A stretch of DNA of 64,000 bases, from NCBI GenBank assembly GCA_022842685.1, contig JALHPC010000004.1, positions 37,916-101,915 of the forward strand, in the 5' to 3' direction. The DNA comes from Candidatus Kapaibacterium sp. GTDB taxonomy: Bacteria; Bacteroidota; Ignavibacteria; Kapaibacteriales; Kapaibacteriaceae. Shown here one piece after another: positions 35,045 to 43,428 of this stretch. Below the pieces are notes generated by a model. The model was given only the letters and a program-made list of their open reading frames with translations. It was not told the origin of the DNA and ran no database searches. A program made the position numbers and the translations under genes. Numbering within the stretch: position 1 is the stretch's first letter; every line of letters begins with the position of its first letter.

Positions 35045-35477
35045 GCGGGTTGCCCAAGCCACAGGCCGTTTCGAGAGAGTTCAGGATGGGTCGCATCCAT
35101 TCGCGGACGTCTTCGCCGGCCCAGCGCTTGTCCCAAGTTTGTCGCACTTCGGAGTCGTCAAGTCGCGTCGACAAACTTTCCACGTTGATAATCACGGAAT
35201 CTGGCACACACCGTATTCGCCACGTTCGCACCAGCGATGAATAGCGATAGTACACCGATGTTAGCGTATCCTGCGCCATGATGTAGCCCAAGGCAGTGTC
35301 CGACTCCAAAACGGTGTAGCCATGGCGGTCGAGAATCTGCGCGGCCTCGCGCAGGAAGGGTCCTGGCTTCGACGTACACCGAATGGCAATGGGGCGCGGC
35401 TTGTCGAGATATCCAGTGCAATGCGTGGAACAAACGACGACACACAGGGCAAGAAGCAGGCGAAGATGTAGGGACAT
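35031..35477 (-). CDS. Small exported protein, unknown function
   Basis: A 148-residue protein. ATG 35477 gives a signal (LHLRLLLALCVVVCSTHC) that may be a lipoprotein signal, although no perfect lipobox is seen. The remainder is soluble with DRHGYTVLESDTALGYIMAQ, a phrase like those in small Bacteroidota lipoproteins that assess distance from solvent-exposed regions, but no family is recognised. A TACTTTTG box lies 38 bases upstream. It is monocistronic. Confidence 0.6.
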   Translation of the reverse strand: MSLHLRLLLALCVVVCSTHCTGYLDKPRPIAIRCTSKPGPFLREAAQILDRHGYTVLESDTALGYIMAQDTLTSVYYRYSSLVRTWRIRCVPDSVIINVESLSTRLDDSEVRQTWDKRWAGEDVREWMRPILNSLETACGLGNPLMPR

Positions 35478-35515
35478 GGATGCGATAGGGCGTTCGATGG
35501 TTGCCAAGGGACCAA

Positions 35516-35523
35516 CAAAAGTA
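35516..35523 (-). promoter_or_regulatory. Candidate -7 promoter box (TACTTTTG)
   Basis: On the minus strand TACTTTTG matches TAnnTTTG and lies 38 bases before the exported-protein ATG at 35477. It would also exclude the longer frame that starts at 35552. Confidence 0.4.
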
Positions 35524-35609
35524 ACATAGCTTTTCCGCAGGAGCGTGTTCAACTATCTCAACGATCTGCGTTTACGTTTAACAACACCAACCACTGTTCG
35601 TTACATTGT

Positions 35610-36902
35610 ATGGCCGAGCTAACGCAATTACAGACCTTGCTTGATCGATCTGCCGAGCTCGACGCCGCCGATGCGTTGGCGGCGTTTCGAAGTCGTTTCC
35701 ACATACCAACCGTCGACGGCCGCCCTGCGTTGTACTTCTGTGGTAACTCGCTGGGGCTACAACCCAAGGGCACGCACGACGAGGTGTTGCAGGAGTTGGC
35801 CGACTGGCAGCGGCTTGGCGTCGAGGGACACTTCCACGCCCAGTCGCCGTGGTTTTCGGCTCATCGAACAGTTACCAACGCCATGGCGCGTGTTGTTGGA
35901 GCGCTGCCGCACGAAGTTGTCATGATGAACTCGTTGACGGTGAACTTACACCTCATGCTGGTGTCGTTTTATCGTCCAACAGCCGAGCGCTTTCGCATTC
36001 TGCTTGCCGGCCACGAGTTTCCTTCCGACCGTTATGCCTTGGAAACGCACGTCCGCTCGATGGGCCTCGACCCCACCGAAACGCTCTTGGAGCTGCACCC
36101 ACATCCGGGTTCGCACACGCTAACAACCGAGCAGATCCTAGCCGCCATCGACGACGTTGGGACGTCGCTGGCCCTGGTAATGTTCAGCGGCGTTCACTAT
36201 TACACCGGACAGTATTTCAACATCCCTGCCATCACCCAGGCGGCCCATCGTGTTGGCGCCGTAGCCGGCTTCGATCTTGCCCATGCCGCTGGCAACGTTA
36301 ACCTCCACCTCCACGATTGGGGCGTAGATTTTGCCGTATGGTGCACCTACAAATACCTCAATGCAGGGCCAGGGGGCGTCGGTGGCACCTTTGTGCATGA
36401 GCGCCACGGCAACAACGCCGATCTGCCGCGCTACGGCGGATGGTGGGGTAATGCCGAGGCCACGCGGTTTACCATGGATCACGCCTTTGTGCCCACAGCC
36501 GGTGCCGACGGCTGGCAGCTAAGCAATGCGCCCATCTTACCGCTGGCGGCGTTGCGGGCATCGTTGGCTGTATTCGACGAGGCAGGCATGGATGCCATAG
36601 GCACAAAGCGCGAAGCGCTTACGAGCTACCTCGTAGACGTACTCGACGCCGTGCTAACGGGCGTTGGTGGTGTACACATCATTACGCCACGGAATGCGGC
36701 AGAGCGTGGGGCGCAGATATCACTGTCGTTTGACCACGACGGCAAGGCCGTCTTCGACGCCTTGCGTTTGCGCGGCGTTGTAGCCGACTGGCGCACGCCC
36801 AGCGTGATACGCCTTGCGCCGGCGCCGTTGTACAACACGTTTGCCGACGTTGCCGCCTTGGGCAAGCAGTTGCACGCAGTTGTTGCCAAGGAGGTATCAT
36901 GA
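35610..36902 (+). CDS. kynU: Kynureninase
   Basis: A 430-residue PLP enzyme cleaving kynurenine to anthranilate and alanine. Family marks: ALYFCGNSLGLQPKG, GVEGHFHAQSPWFS, MMNSLTVNLHLML, HEFPSDRYALE, GFDLAHAAGNVNLHLHDW (cofactor Asp and His region) and WCTYKYLNAGPGG with the Schiff-base Lys248. Full length. The 3' end overlaps the methylase gene by four bases (ATGA). No other tryptophan-catabolism gene is adjacent. Confidence 0.96.
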   Translation: MAELTQLQTLLDRSAELDAADALAAFRSRFHIPTVDGRPALYFCGNSLGLQPKGTHDEVLQELADWQRLGVEGHFHAQSPWFSAHRTVTNAMARVVGALPHEVVMMNSLTVNLHLMLVSFYRPTAERFRILLAGHEFPSDRYALETHVRSMGLDPTETLLELHPHPGSHTLTTEQILAAIDDVGTSLALVMFSGVHYYTGQYFNIPAITQAAHRVGAVAGFDLAHAAGNVNLHLHDWGVDFAVWCTYKYLNAGPGGVGGTFVHERHGNNADLPRYGGWWGNAEATRFTMDHAFVPTAGADGWQLSNAPILPLAALRASLAVFDEAGMDAIGTKREALTSYLVDVLDAVLTGVGGVHIITPRNAAERGAQISLSFDHDGKAVFDALRLRGVVADWRTPSVIRLAPAPLYNTFADVAALGKQLHAVVAKEVS

Positions 36903-37672
36903 GCAATCCTACCGACGACGCCTACGTAGTAGGCCGTCGCGCCGTTGCCGAGTCGTTAGCTGCCGGTGCCCCTTTGGCAAAAGTGCTCTTGTGCTACGGC
37001 GTGGATGATGGTCCGTTGGCTGCATTGCGAGCATCGGCAAAACGTGCAGGCGTGCAGTGTTCGGTAATGGACCGAAGGAAGTTTGGCGAGCTTGAGGCGT
37101 CGCTGGGGCTGGAGCGCAACGACGCACAAGGCGTGATAGCCCTGCGGGCGGCTCACGTTCCGCTCGACGTCGAAGCGTTGATCGATCAGGCGCTCTCACA
37201 GCGGGACAACCCTGTGATAGTGGCGATGGACGGTATTACCGACCCGCACAATTTGGGAGCCATTGCTAGGAGTGCCGAATGTTCTGGAGTAAACGGTGTG
37301 GTGTTGTCGGTTCGGTTTAGTGCGCCAATTACACCTGTTGCCGTAAAGGCCTCGGCAGGGGCGCTTGAACATCTTCCGCTGGCCCGTGTGCAGCGGATAA
37401 GCGACGCACTCATGGCCATGCGCGCGCGTGGCTTTACCATCGTTGGTACGGCCATGGAGGGCACGGCGGCGTACGATGCCGATGTGTACAAGGGTCCTTG
37501 CGTGGTGCTTATTGGCAGCGAAGGCGAGGGGCTGCATCCGCGTTTGCTGGAGTTGTGCGACCACGTGGTAACGATACCCATGCATGGCCGCATTGAAAGC
37601 TTGAATGCAAGCGTGGCAGCAGGCGTGGTGTTGTTCGAGATTGCGCGCCAGCGGAACATGCCTTCGGCATAG
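36899..37672 (+). CDS. rlmB: TrmH/RlmB-family 23S rRNA 2'-O-methyltransferase
   Basis: A 257-residue SPOUT methylase. The N-terminal substrate-binding domain begins YVVGRRAVAESLAAG. The three SPOUT motifs are intact: DGITDPHNLGAIARSAE, IGSEGEGL and IPMHGRIESLNASVAAGV. This fits modification of 23S rRNA G2251 by RlmB, although other TrmH members cannot be excluded. The last codons (MPSA-stop) are formed by the first unit of a hairpin repeat array, so the array has run into the gene end. Confidence 0.88.
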   Translation: MSNPTDDAYVVGRRAVAESLAAGAPLAKVLLCYGVDDGPLAALRASAKRAGVQCSVMDRRKFGELEASLGLERNDAQGVIALRAAHVPLDVEALIDQALSQRDNPVIVAMDGITDPHNLGAIARSAECSGVNGVVLSVRFSAPITPVAVKASAGALEHLPLARVQRISDALMAMRARGFTIVGTAMEGTAAYDADVYKGPCVVLIGSEGEGLHPRLLELCDHVVTIPMHGRIESLNASVAAGVVLFEIARQRNMPSA

Positions 37673-37880
37673 TTACGGCCTTCGGCCAGTTACGTGCTTC
37701 GCACAGAAACATGCCTTCGGCATAGTTACGGCCTACGGCCAGTTACGTGCTTCGCACAGTAACATGCCTTCGGCATAGCGACGGCCTACGGCCAGTTACG
37801 TGCTTCGCACAGTAACATGCCTTCGGCATAGCTACATGCTGCGCATAGTTACGGCCTTCGGCATAGCTACATGCTGCGCA
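37658..37880. repeat. Mini-hairpin array A (3' side of the S23 gene)
   Basis: About thirteen short palindromes with three-base loops follow each other: ATGCC-TTC-GGCAT, GGCC-TTC-GGCC, GTGC-TTC-GCAC, GGCC-TAC-GGCC and ATGC-TGC-GCAT, separated by AGTTAC or AGCTAC. A ~51-base set of three repeats about three times. It starts inside the rlmB-type gene and reaches the end of the S23 gene. Confidence 0.85.
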
Positions 37881-38442
37881 AAGTGGGACTATCTCTTCCC
37901 CTTATTCCTTCGCTTTAGCCACGCGTTCCGACGCTCAATGATGGCGCGAGCGCGTCCGTTATACTCGGGGTGCGAGGCTAGGATAGAGGCACCGTATGCC
38001 ATTAAACCCATAGATAGTCCTCGTGTTAGTTTCAGAAGATTAGCTGCCTTTTCGATGCTAATCAGGTTGCGTTTCTCGGCAAGTTGGATCTGCGCTTTAC
38101 ATTCTTGCGCGGAGCCGTCTGCAATCAGCAAATGTTGCAGTTGGTCCCCAATCCCTGATCGGCCATATCCTTCTGCGATGTTTGAGGCGATGGAGTCGGC
38201 AGAGCGAGTCAATTGCCTCCCAAGGGTATCTCGATCAAACGGCCCCCACCCCTGTACGGCAGTATATATGATGGCCGCAATCTCTTGTGCTCTTACGTAA
38301 ACACGCAATGTTTCCAATGGCATATAAACCTCGTGTTCGTTCCACGCCATTGTGTCACTACCAGCACAAAGTGTGACTTCCATCTGTTAGCGATTCAAGT
38401 CGTAAACTGGCCGAAGGCCGTAGCTATGCGCAGCATGTAGCT
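37830..38442. mobile_element. S23 gene bounded by a 33-base inverted repeat
   Basis: Bases 37830-37862 and 38410-38442 are inverted copies with one mismatch in 33, each made of three mini-hairpin units, and they enclose only the four-helix-bundle gene. No transposase is encoded. It looks like a small cargo element or a gene placed within a hairpin array by recombination; that is inference from the layout. Confidence 0.5.
37889..38323 (-). CDS. Four-helix bundle protein (S23 / 23S rRNA IVS-protein family)
   Basis: A 144-residue helical protein. Family marks: LETLRVYVRAQEIAAIIY, LGRQLTRSADSIASNIAEGYGR and a long heptad helix to LKLTRGLSMGLMAY. Founding members were encoded by intervening sequences inside 23S rRNA genes; the function is unknown, with RNA or DNA binding suspected. 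ATG 38323 is chosen because GAGG lies six bases upstream. The C-terminus is basic (RRNAWLKRRNKGKR). The gene is enclosed by inverted hairpin arrays. Confidence 0.85.
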   Translation of the reverse strand: MPLETLRVYVRAQEIAAIIYTAVQGWGPFDRDTLGRQLTRSADSIASNIAEGYGRSGIGDQLQHLLIADGSAQECKAQIQLAEKRNLISIEKAANLLKLTRGLSMGLMAYGASILASHPEYNGRARAIIERRNAWLKRRNKGKR

Positions 38443-38616
38443 ACGGCGCAGCCGTGTAACTATGCGCAGCATGTAGCTACGGCGCAGCCGTGTAACTATG
38501 CGCAGCATGTAACTACGGCGCAGCCGTGTAACTATGCGCAGCATGTAGCTACGGCGCAGCCGTGTAACTATGCGCAGCATGTAGCTACGGCGCAGCCGTG
38601 TAACTATGCGCAGCAT
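38409..38616. repeat. Mini-hairpin array B (36-base tandem period)
   Basis: It begins GGCC-GAA-GGCC and continues with ATGC-GCA-GCAT (six copies) and ACGGC-GCA-GCCGT (five copies), alternating at a 36-base period with TGTAGCT or TGTAACT joints. It is the inverted counterpart of array A. Contiguous units without spacers rule out a CRISPR array. Confidence 0.85.
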
Positions 38617-38620
38617 GCCT

Positions 38621-41116
38621 TTACGGCACCACAATCAACGCCTGCGTATGCGCTTGCACACTGCCAGTGCCTTCAACCGGCTCTAACCGAAGATAATAGC
38701 TGCCGGAAGGCAGACCATGTGTTGAAACGGTCGTTGCTGTGCTGCCGGCAGCAATGGGCTGATTTATGTGTACGCGTCCTAGTACATCAACAATGCTAAG
38801 CACAGCGTCGGAGGTTGCCGATATTGTTACTACCGTGTGGCCAGAGGCAGGGTTGGGGCTTATCGCTGCAATGGTGTGCATGTGCGGCACGATCTCGGGC
38901 TCGTCTGTTGCAATCGAGGTAGCTGTGTCTTGGCGGAAAACCGCCACAAAGGCGTCCGCACCGTTACTATTCGTTGCTTGGTGCGCCCCCACCGTGGCGA
39001 TAGCAGTGGTTGAATTAGTAGTGCCCGCCAGCACGATGTCGCCGCCGGACGTGACGGCAAGGGCATTGCCACGGTCATAATCTGACCCTCCATAATATGT
39101 GCCCCAGCGCTGGCTGCCCGTGCCGGTGAATGCGGCCACAAAGGCGTCGCCGAGGCCACCACTATACGTTGCCTGATGCGCCCCCGTCGTGGCGATGGCT
39201 TCGCGGCAAATGGTCTGGCCCGCCAGCACAATGTCGCCGCCGGGGGTGACGGCAAGGGCATAGCCATAATCATAAAGTGACCCTCCATAATACGTGCCCC
39301 ACAGGCGGGTGCCCGTGCCGGTGAATGCGGCCACAAAGGCGTCCCCACCGCCACCATACGTTGCTCTATGCCCCCCCGTCGTGGCGATGGCTTGGTGGCA
39401 ATAGGTCTGGCCCGCCAGCACGATGTCGCCGCCCGGGGTGACGGCAAGGGCATAGGCTAGGTCGCGATCTGTTCCTCCATAATACGTGCCCCAAAGGCGC
39501 GTACCCGTGCCGGTGAAGGCGGCCACAAAGGCGTCGGCACGGCCACTGTTCGTTGCTTGATGCGCCCCCGCCGTGGCAATTGCAGAGGTTGATCCGGTAG
39601 TGCCCGCCAGTACGATGTCGCCGCCGGAAGTGACGGCAAGGGCATTGCCGTCGTCAAGCAGTGACCCTCCATAATACGTGCCCCACAAGCGGGTGCCCGT
39701 GCCGGAGAACACCGCCACAAAGGCGTCGGTATCGCTACCACCACCATAGGTTGCCTGATGCGCCCCCGCCGTGGCGATGGCATTGGATGAATTAGTAGAG
39801 CCCGCCAGCAAAATGTCGCCGCCGGACGTGACGGCAAGGGCATTGCCACGGTCAACATCTGACCCTCCATAATACGTATCCCAACGGCGGGTGCCCGTGC
39901 CGGTGAACACCGCCACAAAGGCGTCGTAGCGGCCACCATGCGACGCTTGATGCGCCCCCGCTGTGGCGATGGCATTCGTTGATTCCGTCGTGCCCGCCAG
40001 CACGATGTCGCCAGCGGGGGTGACGGCAAGGGCAACGCTATAGTCAATATCTGACCCTCCATAATACGTGCCCCAACGGCGGGTGCCCGTGCCGGCGAGG
40101 GCAGCCACAAAGGCGTCCGAGTTGCCACCATACGTTGCTTGATGCGCCCCCGCAGTGGCGATGGCTGTGCGTGAAGATGTCTCGCCCGCCAGCACAATGT
40201 CGCCGCTAGGGGTGACGGCAAGGGCAAAGCCGACGTCACCACCTACCGCCCCAAAACCTACCCCCCCCCCATAATACGTTGCCCACAAAAGCTCCGGCAT
40301 GGGGTCTATCACCAGCGTTTCGCCCAGGGCTATGTCGATAGGGGGCACCGTAAAGCCGTACACGTTGCCGCCAAGGGCGCGGTAGCGTACGTCCACCTTG
40401 CTGCCCGTGCTTTGCACGTAGCTGCGCGGCAGCGACTCGCGAATGGGGCCGTGCTGCACGTCCAGCACAAGGTGGGCTGCGTCGAGGCGCGTGCCGTGGG
40501 CACCACGGTAGCGCAGTTGTATGGCGGCAACGTTGCCGCCGGGGCGTATCACAAACTGATATTCCGGACGCTGCTGGTCGTCGATAAACCATTCCATGTC
40601 AACCCCAGGCCACACGTCGTGATAGGTCACCCGTGCATAGCCCCGTACATCCGTTGCCCCTTTATCGCCATGCACTTGTTGGGTGATGTGGGTGTAGTAG
40701 TTCAGGTAGTCACTACTGGCACCGGTGGCGGTAATGAGGGGCTTGGGGTTGGCGCCAACCAGATCCACATCCACGCGGTGGAAATGATAGGTGATTTCTT
40801 CGTTGGGGCGATCCTGGAATTTTGCGGGCAGGTAGCGTAATGCTGTATCCTCTGGCTGCTCGCACCGGTCCACGGTATAGCTGTCATACGAAAAGCCGTT
40901 GCCACGCAGTTGGATATTCAGGCCGGGCCGCAAAATCAAAAAGCGAACGTCGTGATTGGGCTTGCCGTGCTGGTCGCCAATTTGACCCTTGTTTTCGATG
41001 TAGAGGGAGGTGGCGGTGGAGGCGGTTGGCAGGGTGTGTTGGGCAGTGGCTGTTGAATGTGCCACAGCAAAAAAACATAGCAGCGCAATAGCCTTTGATA
41101 GCGAAACGATGTTCAT
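38621..41116 (-). CDS. SBBP-repeat beta-propeller protein with T9SS sorting domain
   Basis: An 831-residue exported protein. ATG 41116 has AGGGAG upstream and opens a signal peptide (AIALLCFFAVAHS); the longer frame runs into repeats. Residues ~35-290 are the N-terminal domain usual in SBBP proteins (YIENKGQIGDQHGKPNHDVRF region, VTYHDVWPGVDMEWF). Seven ~65-residue SBBP units follow, each with WGTYYGG, ALAVTPGGDIVLAG and DAFVAAFTGTG. The last ~80 residues (ISPNPASGHTVVTI to SGSYYLRLEP) are a type A T9SS sorting signal. Likely surface-attached; ligand unknown. Confidence 0.88.
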   Translation of the reverse strand: MNIVSLSKAIALLCFFAVAHSTATAQHTLPTASTATSLYIENKGQIGDQHGKPNHDVRFLILRPGLNIQLRGNGFSYDSYTVDRCEQPEDTALRYLPAKFQDRPNEEITYHFHRVDVDLVGANPKPLITATGASSDYLNYYTHITQQVHGDKGATDVRGYARVTYHDVWPGVDMEWFIDDQQRPEYQFVIRPGGNVAAIQLRYRGAHGTRLDAAHLVLDVQHGPIRESLPRSYVQSTGSKVDVRYRALGGNVYGFTVPPIDIALGETLVIDPMPELLWATYYGGGVGFGAVGGDVGFALAVTPSGDIVLAGETSSRTAIATAGAHQATYGGNSDAFVAALAGTGTRRWGTYYGGSDIDYSVALAVTPAGDIVLAGTTESTNAIATAGAHQASHGGRYDAFVAVFTGTGTRRWDTYYGGSDVDRGNALAVTSGGDILLAGSTNSSNAIATAGAHQATYGGGSDTDAFVAVFSGTGTRLWGTYYGGSLLDDGNALAVTSGGDIVLAGTTGSTSAIATAGAHQATNSGRADAFVAAFTGTGTRLWGTYYGGTDRDLAYALAVTPGGDIVLAGQTYCHQAIATTGGHRATYGGGGDAFVAAFTGTGTRLWGTYYGGSLYDYGYALAVTPGGDIVLAGQTICREAIATTGAHQATYSGGLGDAFVAAFTGTGSQRWGTYYGGSDYDRGNALAVTSGGDIVLAGTTNSTTAIATVGAHQATNSNGADAFVAVFRQDTATSIATDEPEIVPHMHTIAAISPNPASGHTVVTISATSDAVLSIVDVLGRVHINQPIAAGSTATTVSTHGLPSGSYYLRLEPVEGTGSVQAHTQALIVVP

Positions 41117-41164
41117 AACGGTGCTACTCCCTTGATGGGTGACGTTGGACTGATGACGAGGGAA

Positions 41165-41172
41165 GCAAAATA
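41165..41172 (-). promoter_or_regulatory. Candidate -7 promoter box (TATTTTGC)
   Basis: TATTTTGC on the minus strand lies 48 bases before the SBBP-protein ATG and fits the shorter TAnnTTGC form seen elsewhere here. Confidence 0.35.
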
Positions 41173-41240
41173 CGGCAAGAGAGCGGTGTGTACCGCCAGA
41201 GGCGGTGCCATTTACCCTAAACGAACCGCGTATTTTACAA

Positions 41241-41300
41241 CCCGCCGTAAACGACGGGCCTAGGCGCAGAGCCAAATTCCAGCCCGCCATAAATGACGGG
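41241..41300. repeat. REP pair (BIME), inverted relative to the 62.8-kb copies
   Basis: Two 18-base palindromic units at 41241-41258 and 41283-41300, each CCCGcC...GACGGG, separated by a 24-base spacer containing CCTAGGCGCAGAGCC. The same unit-spacer-unit arrangement surrounds the transposase near 63 kb, so this is a dispersed copy. Confidence 0.8.
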
Positions 41301-41344
41301 CGTGGCTGATGAATGCGTTGATAAACACAACATGTTACCGTGGC

Positions 41345-41400
41345 GTGCAAACGTCCCGTTCAAACGTCCCGCTAAGCGTCCTGTGAAACGTCCCGCCAAG
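41345..41400 (-). repeat. GGGACG-type tandem repeat, inverted copy
   Basis: Read on the minus strand this has about four or five units of GGGACGTTTGCAC, GGGACGTTTGA, GGGACGTTTCACA and GGACGCTTAGC type, the same family as 28685-28819 and 62727-62802. Confidence 0.65.
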
Positions 41401-41406
41401 CGCTAC

Positions 41407-41456
41407 GGGCTTTAGCCCAATCCCCATGGCCGCTTTAGCCCGTGGTTTCAACCACG
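41407..41456. repeat. Pair of tight hairpins
   Basis: GGGCT-TT-AGCCC (41407-41418) and CGTGGTT-TC-AACCACG (41441-41456) are perfect stems with two-base gaps, part of the same repeat island. Confidence 0.5.
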
Positions 41457-41489
41457 AGAAAATATGAGGGGCGCGTTGTAATTATTTAT

Positions 41490-41697
41490 CACCGCCGGAG
41501 GCAGTCCCTGCGAGACGCAGGGTCTGTGGGCTGTCCAGGCGAGACGCAGGGTCTGTGGGGTTGGTCCCTGCGAGACGCCGGGTCTGTGGGTTTGGATCAA
41601 CACGTCACAATTATTATTTCCCACCGCCGGAGGCAGTCCCTGCGAGACGAAGGGTCTGTGGGCCGTCCAGGCGAGACGCAGGGTCTGTGGGTTTGGC
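41490..41697. repeat. CCCTGCG-AGA-CGCAGGG hairpin repeats
   Basis: A ~76-base segment beginning CACCGCCGGAGGCAG occurs at 41490 and again at 41622 with few differences. Inside, the hairpin CCCTGCG-AGA-CGCAGGG and the phrase GGTCTGTGGG recur. Stem-plus-three-base-loop design resembles the mini-hairpin arrays, but the sequence is different. Confidence 0.7.
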
Positions 41698-41703
41698 GTA
41701 ACT

Positions 41704-41858
41704 ATGCGCAGCATGTAGCTACGGCGCAGCCGTGTAACTATGCGCAGCATGCAGCTACGGCGCAGCCGTGTAACTATGCGCAGCATGTAGCTATGCCGAA
41801 GGCATGTTGCTGTGCGAAGCACGTAACTGGCCGAAGGCCGTAGCTATGCCGAAGGCAT
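41704..41858. repeat. Mini-hairpin array C (upstream of lysS)
   Basis: ATGC-GCA-GCAT and ACGGC-GCA-GCCGT units alternate as in array B, then ATGCC-GAA-GGCAT, GTGC-GAA-GCAC and GGCC-GAA-GGCC units as in array A. It ends two bases before the lysS promoter box. Together with the preceding four features it fills the 779-base gap; I see no gene there. Confidence 0.8.
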
Positions 41859-41859
41859 G

Positions 41860-41867
41860 TAGTTTTG
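41860..41867 (+). promoter_or_regulatory. Candidate lysS -7 box abutting a hairpin array (TAGTTTTG)
   Basis: TAGTTTTGC fits TAnnTTTGC and its first three bases are the normal TAG joint of the array, so the promoter is formed at the array edge. The ATG follows 28 bases later. Confidence 0.45.
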
Positions 41868-41895
41868 CACGTTAGTCATCAACAGCACCTTTTTC

Positions 41896-43428
41896 ATGCA
41901 CGATCATTCACTCAACGATCAAGAACTGCGCCGCCGCGAAGAACTGCAACACCTTCGCGATGCCGGCATCAACCCCTATCCGCCGTCGTTCGATCGCTCG
42001 CATCACGCCGCCTACATCCTTGATACGTTCCGCGACGAGCAGCCGGAGCCCCTTGCCAATGTAACGGTGGCGGGACGCATCGTGGCGATACGAAAGATGG
42101 GGAAGGCGTCGTTTCTGCACATTGCCGATAGCTCGGGACGTATCCAGATCTATGCTAAGAAGGACGACCTAGGCGAGGCCTACGATATGCTGCGCCTGTA
42201 CGACTTGGGCGACATCATTGGCGTGGAGGGCTTTGTGTTCCGCACACGCATGGGAGAGGTGAGCGTTCATGCTCGAAGCATCACCATGCTAACGAAGTCT
42301 GTGCGCCCCATACCGCTTGGCAAGGAAGAGGTTGCCGAAGACGGCACCGTTACCCGCTACGATGCCTTTGCCGATAAGGAACTGCGATATCGCAAGCGCT
42401 ACCTAGACCTCATTGCTAACCCGCACATCAAAGAGACGTTCGAGAAGCGAGCCACGATCATTCGCACCATGCGCCGCTACTTCGACGATCGCGGCTGGAT
42501 GGAAGTCGAAACGCCCATCCTTCAACCCTTGTACGGAGGTGCTACGGCGCGCCCGTTTATTACTCACCATAACGCCCTTGATGTTGAGCTCTACCTGCGC
42601 ATCGCCGATGAGCTCTACCTAAAACGCCTGATCGTAGGGGGCTTCGATGCCGTGTACGAGATATCCAAGAACTTCCGTAACGAAGGCATGGATAAGACGC
42701 ACAATCCGGAGTTCACAGCCATGGAAATCTACGTGGCCTACAAGGACTACCTGTGGATGATGGACATGGCCGAAGACCTGCTGCAAACCATCGTGAACGC
42801 CGTGCATGGTACTACAACGGTGCGATGTGGCGATGTTGACGTGTCGTGGGCAAAGCCCTTCCGGCGAGAAACGATGTATGGACTGTTCGACCAACATACA
42901 GGACGTAACCTGCGGGGCCTTCATCGCGAACAGTTGCTACAAGCTGCGCGCGAACTCGACGTAGCCGTCGACCCCAAGGCCAGTGCCATGAAAATTCTCG
43001 ACGAGATCTTTAGCGTCTGCGTTCAGCCCCACCTTATCCAGCCCACGTTTGTGATGGACTATCCGGTGGAAATGTCGCCCCTAGCCAAGGCCCACCGCAC
43101 CGAAGCCGGCTTGGTAGAACGCTTCGAGCTGTTTGTGATGGGCAAGGAGATTGCCAACGCGTTTTCGGAGCTCAACGATCCGATCGACCAGCGCGCTCGC
43201 TTGGAAGAACAGGCGCAAATACGTGCCGATGGCGACGACGAGGCCATGGTGGTAGACGAAGACTTCCTGCACGCCATCGAAGTTGGTTTGCCGCCTACGG
43301 CGGGCATGGGTATTGGCATCGACAGGTTGGTAATGCTGCTAACAGACAACGACTCGATCCGCGACGTCTTGTTCTTTCCGCAGATGCGCCCAGAACGTTC
43401 CGCCGCCGCTCCGGCGCAGGAGTCCTAA
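41896..43428 (+). CDS. lysS: Lysyl-tRNA synthetase, class II
   Basis: A 510-residue enzyme charging tRNA-Lys. The N-terminal OB-fold anticodon-binding domain (~55-170) includes [19 protein letters not shown]. Class II motifs: motif 1 near [18 protein letters not shown], motif 2 [15 protein letters not shown], motif 3 [13 protein letters not shown]. Full length. The stop overlaps the next ATG (TAATG), so it heads an operon with a membrane protease and a glycosyltransferase. The promoter abuts a repeat array. Confidence 0.97.
   Translation: MHDHSLNDQELRRREELQHLRDAGINPYPPSFDRSHHAAYILDTFRDEQPEPLANVTVAGRIVAIRKMGKASFLHIADSSGRIQIYAKKDDLGEAYDMLRLYDLGDIIGVEGFVFRTRMGEVSVHARSITMLTKSVRPIPLGKEEVAEDGTVTRYDAFADKELRYRKRYLDLIANPHIKETFEKRATIIRTMRRYFDDRGWMEVETPILQPLYGGATARPFITHHNALDVELYLRIADELYLKRLIVGGFDAVYEISKNFRNEGMDKTHNPEFTAMEIYVAYKDYLWMMDMAEDLLQTIVNAVHGTTTVRCGDVDVSWAKPFRRETMYGLFDQHTGRNLRGLHREQLLQAARELDVAVDPKASAMKILDEIFSVCVQPHLIQPTFVMDYPVEMSPLAKAHRTEAGLVERFELFVMGKEIANAFSELNDPIDQRARLEEQAQIRADGDDEAMVVDEDFLHAIEVGLPPTAGMGIGIDRLVMLLTDNDSIRDVLFFPQMRPERSAAAPAQES

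Noticed and set aside
35602..35609. TACATTGT before kynureninase as a promoter box
   Set aside because: It ends directly at the ATG, so transcription would start inside the gene; the true promoter is probably further upstream.
38409..38616. 36-base tandem repeat resembling a CRISPR array
   Set aside because: Units are contiguous with no unique spacers and consist of short palindromes; no cas gene is present.
38395..38634. Open frame with 12-residue repeats on the minus strand
   Set aside because: A by-product of the 36-base hairpin array.
38850..40270. Regular ~200-base repeats
   Set aside because: They are in-frame SBBP repeats of one protein.
41117..41895. tRNA or small RNA gene in the 779-base gap
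   Set aside because: No cloverleaf or anticodon arm could be drawn; all sequence is accounted for by repeats.
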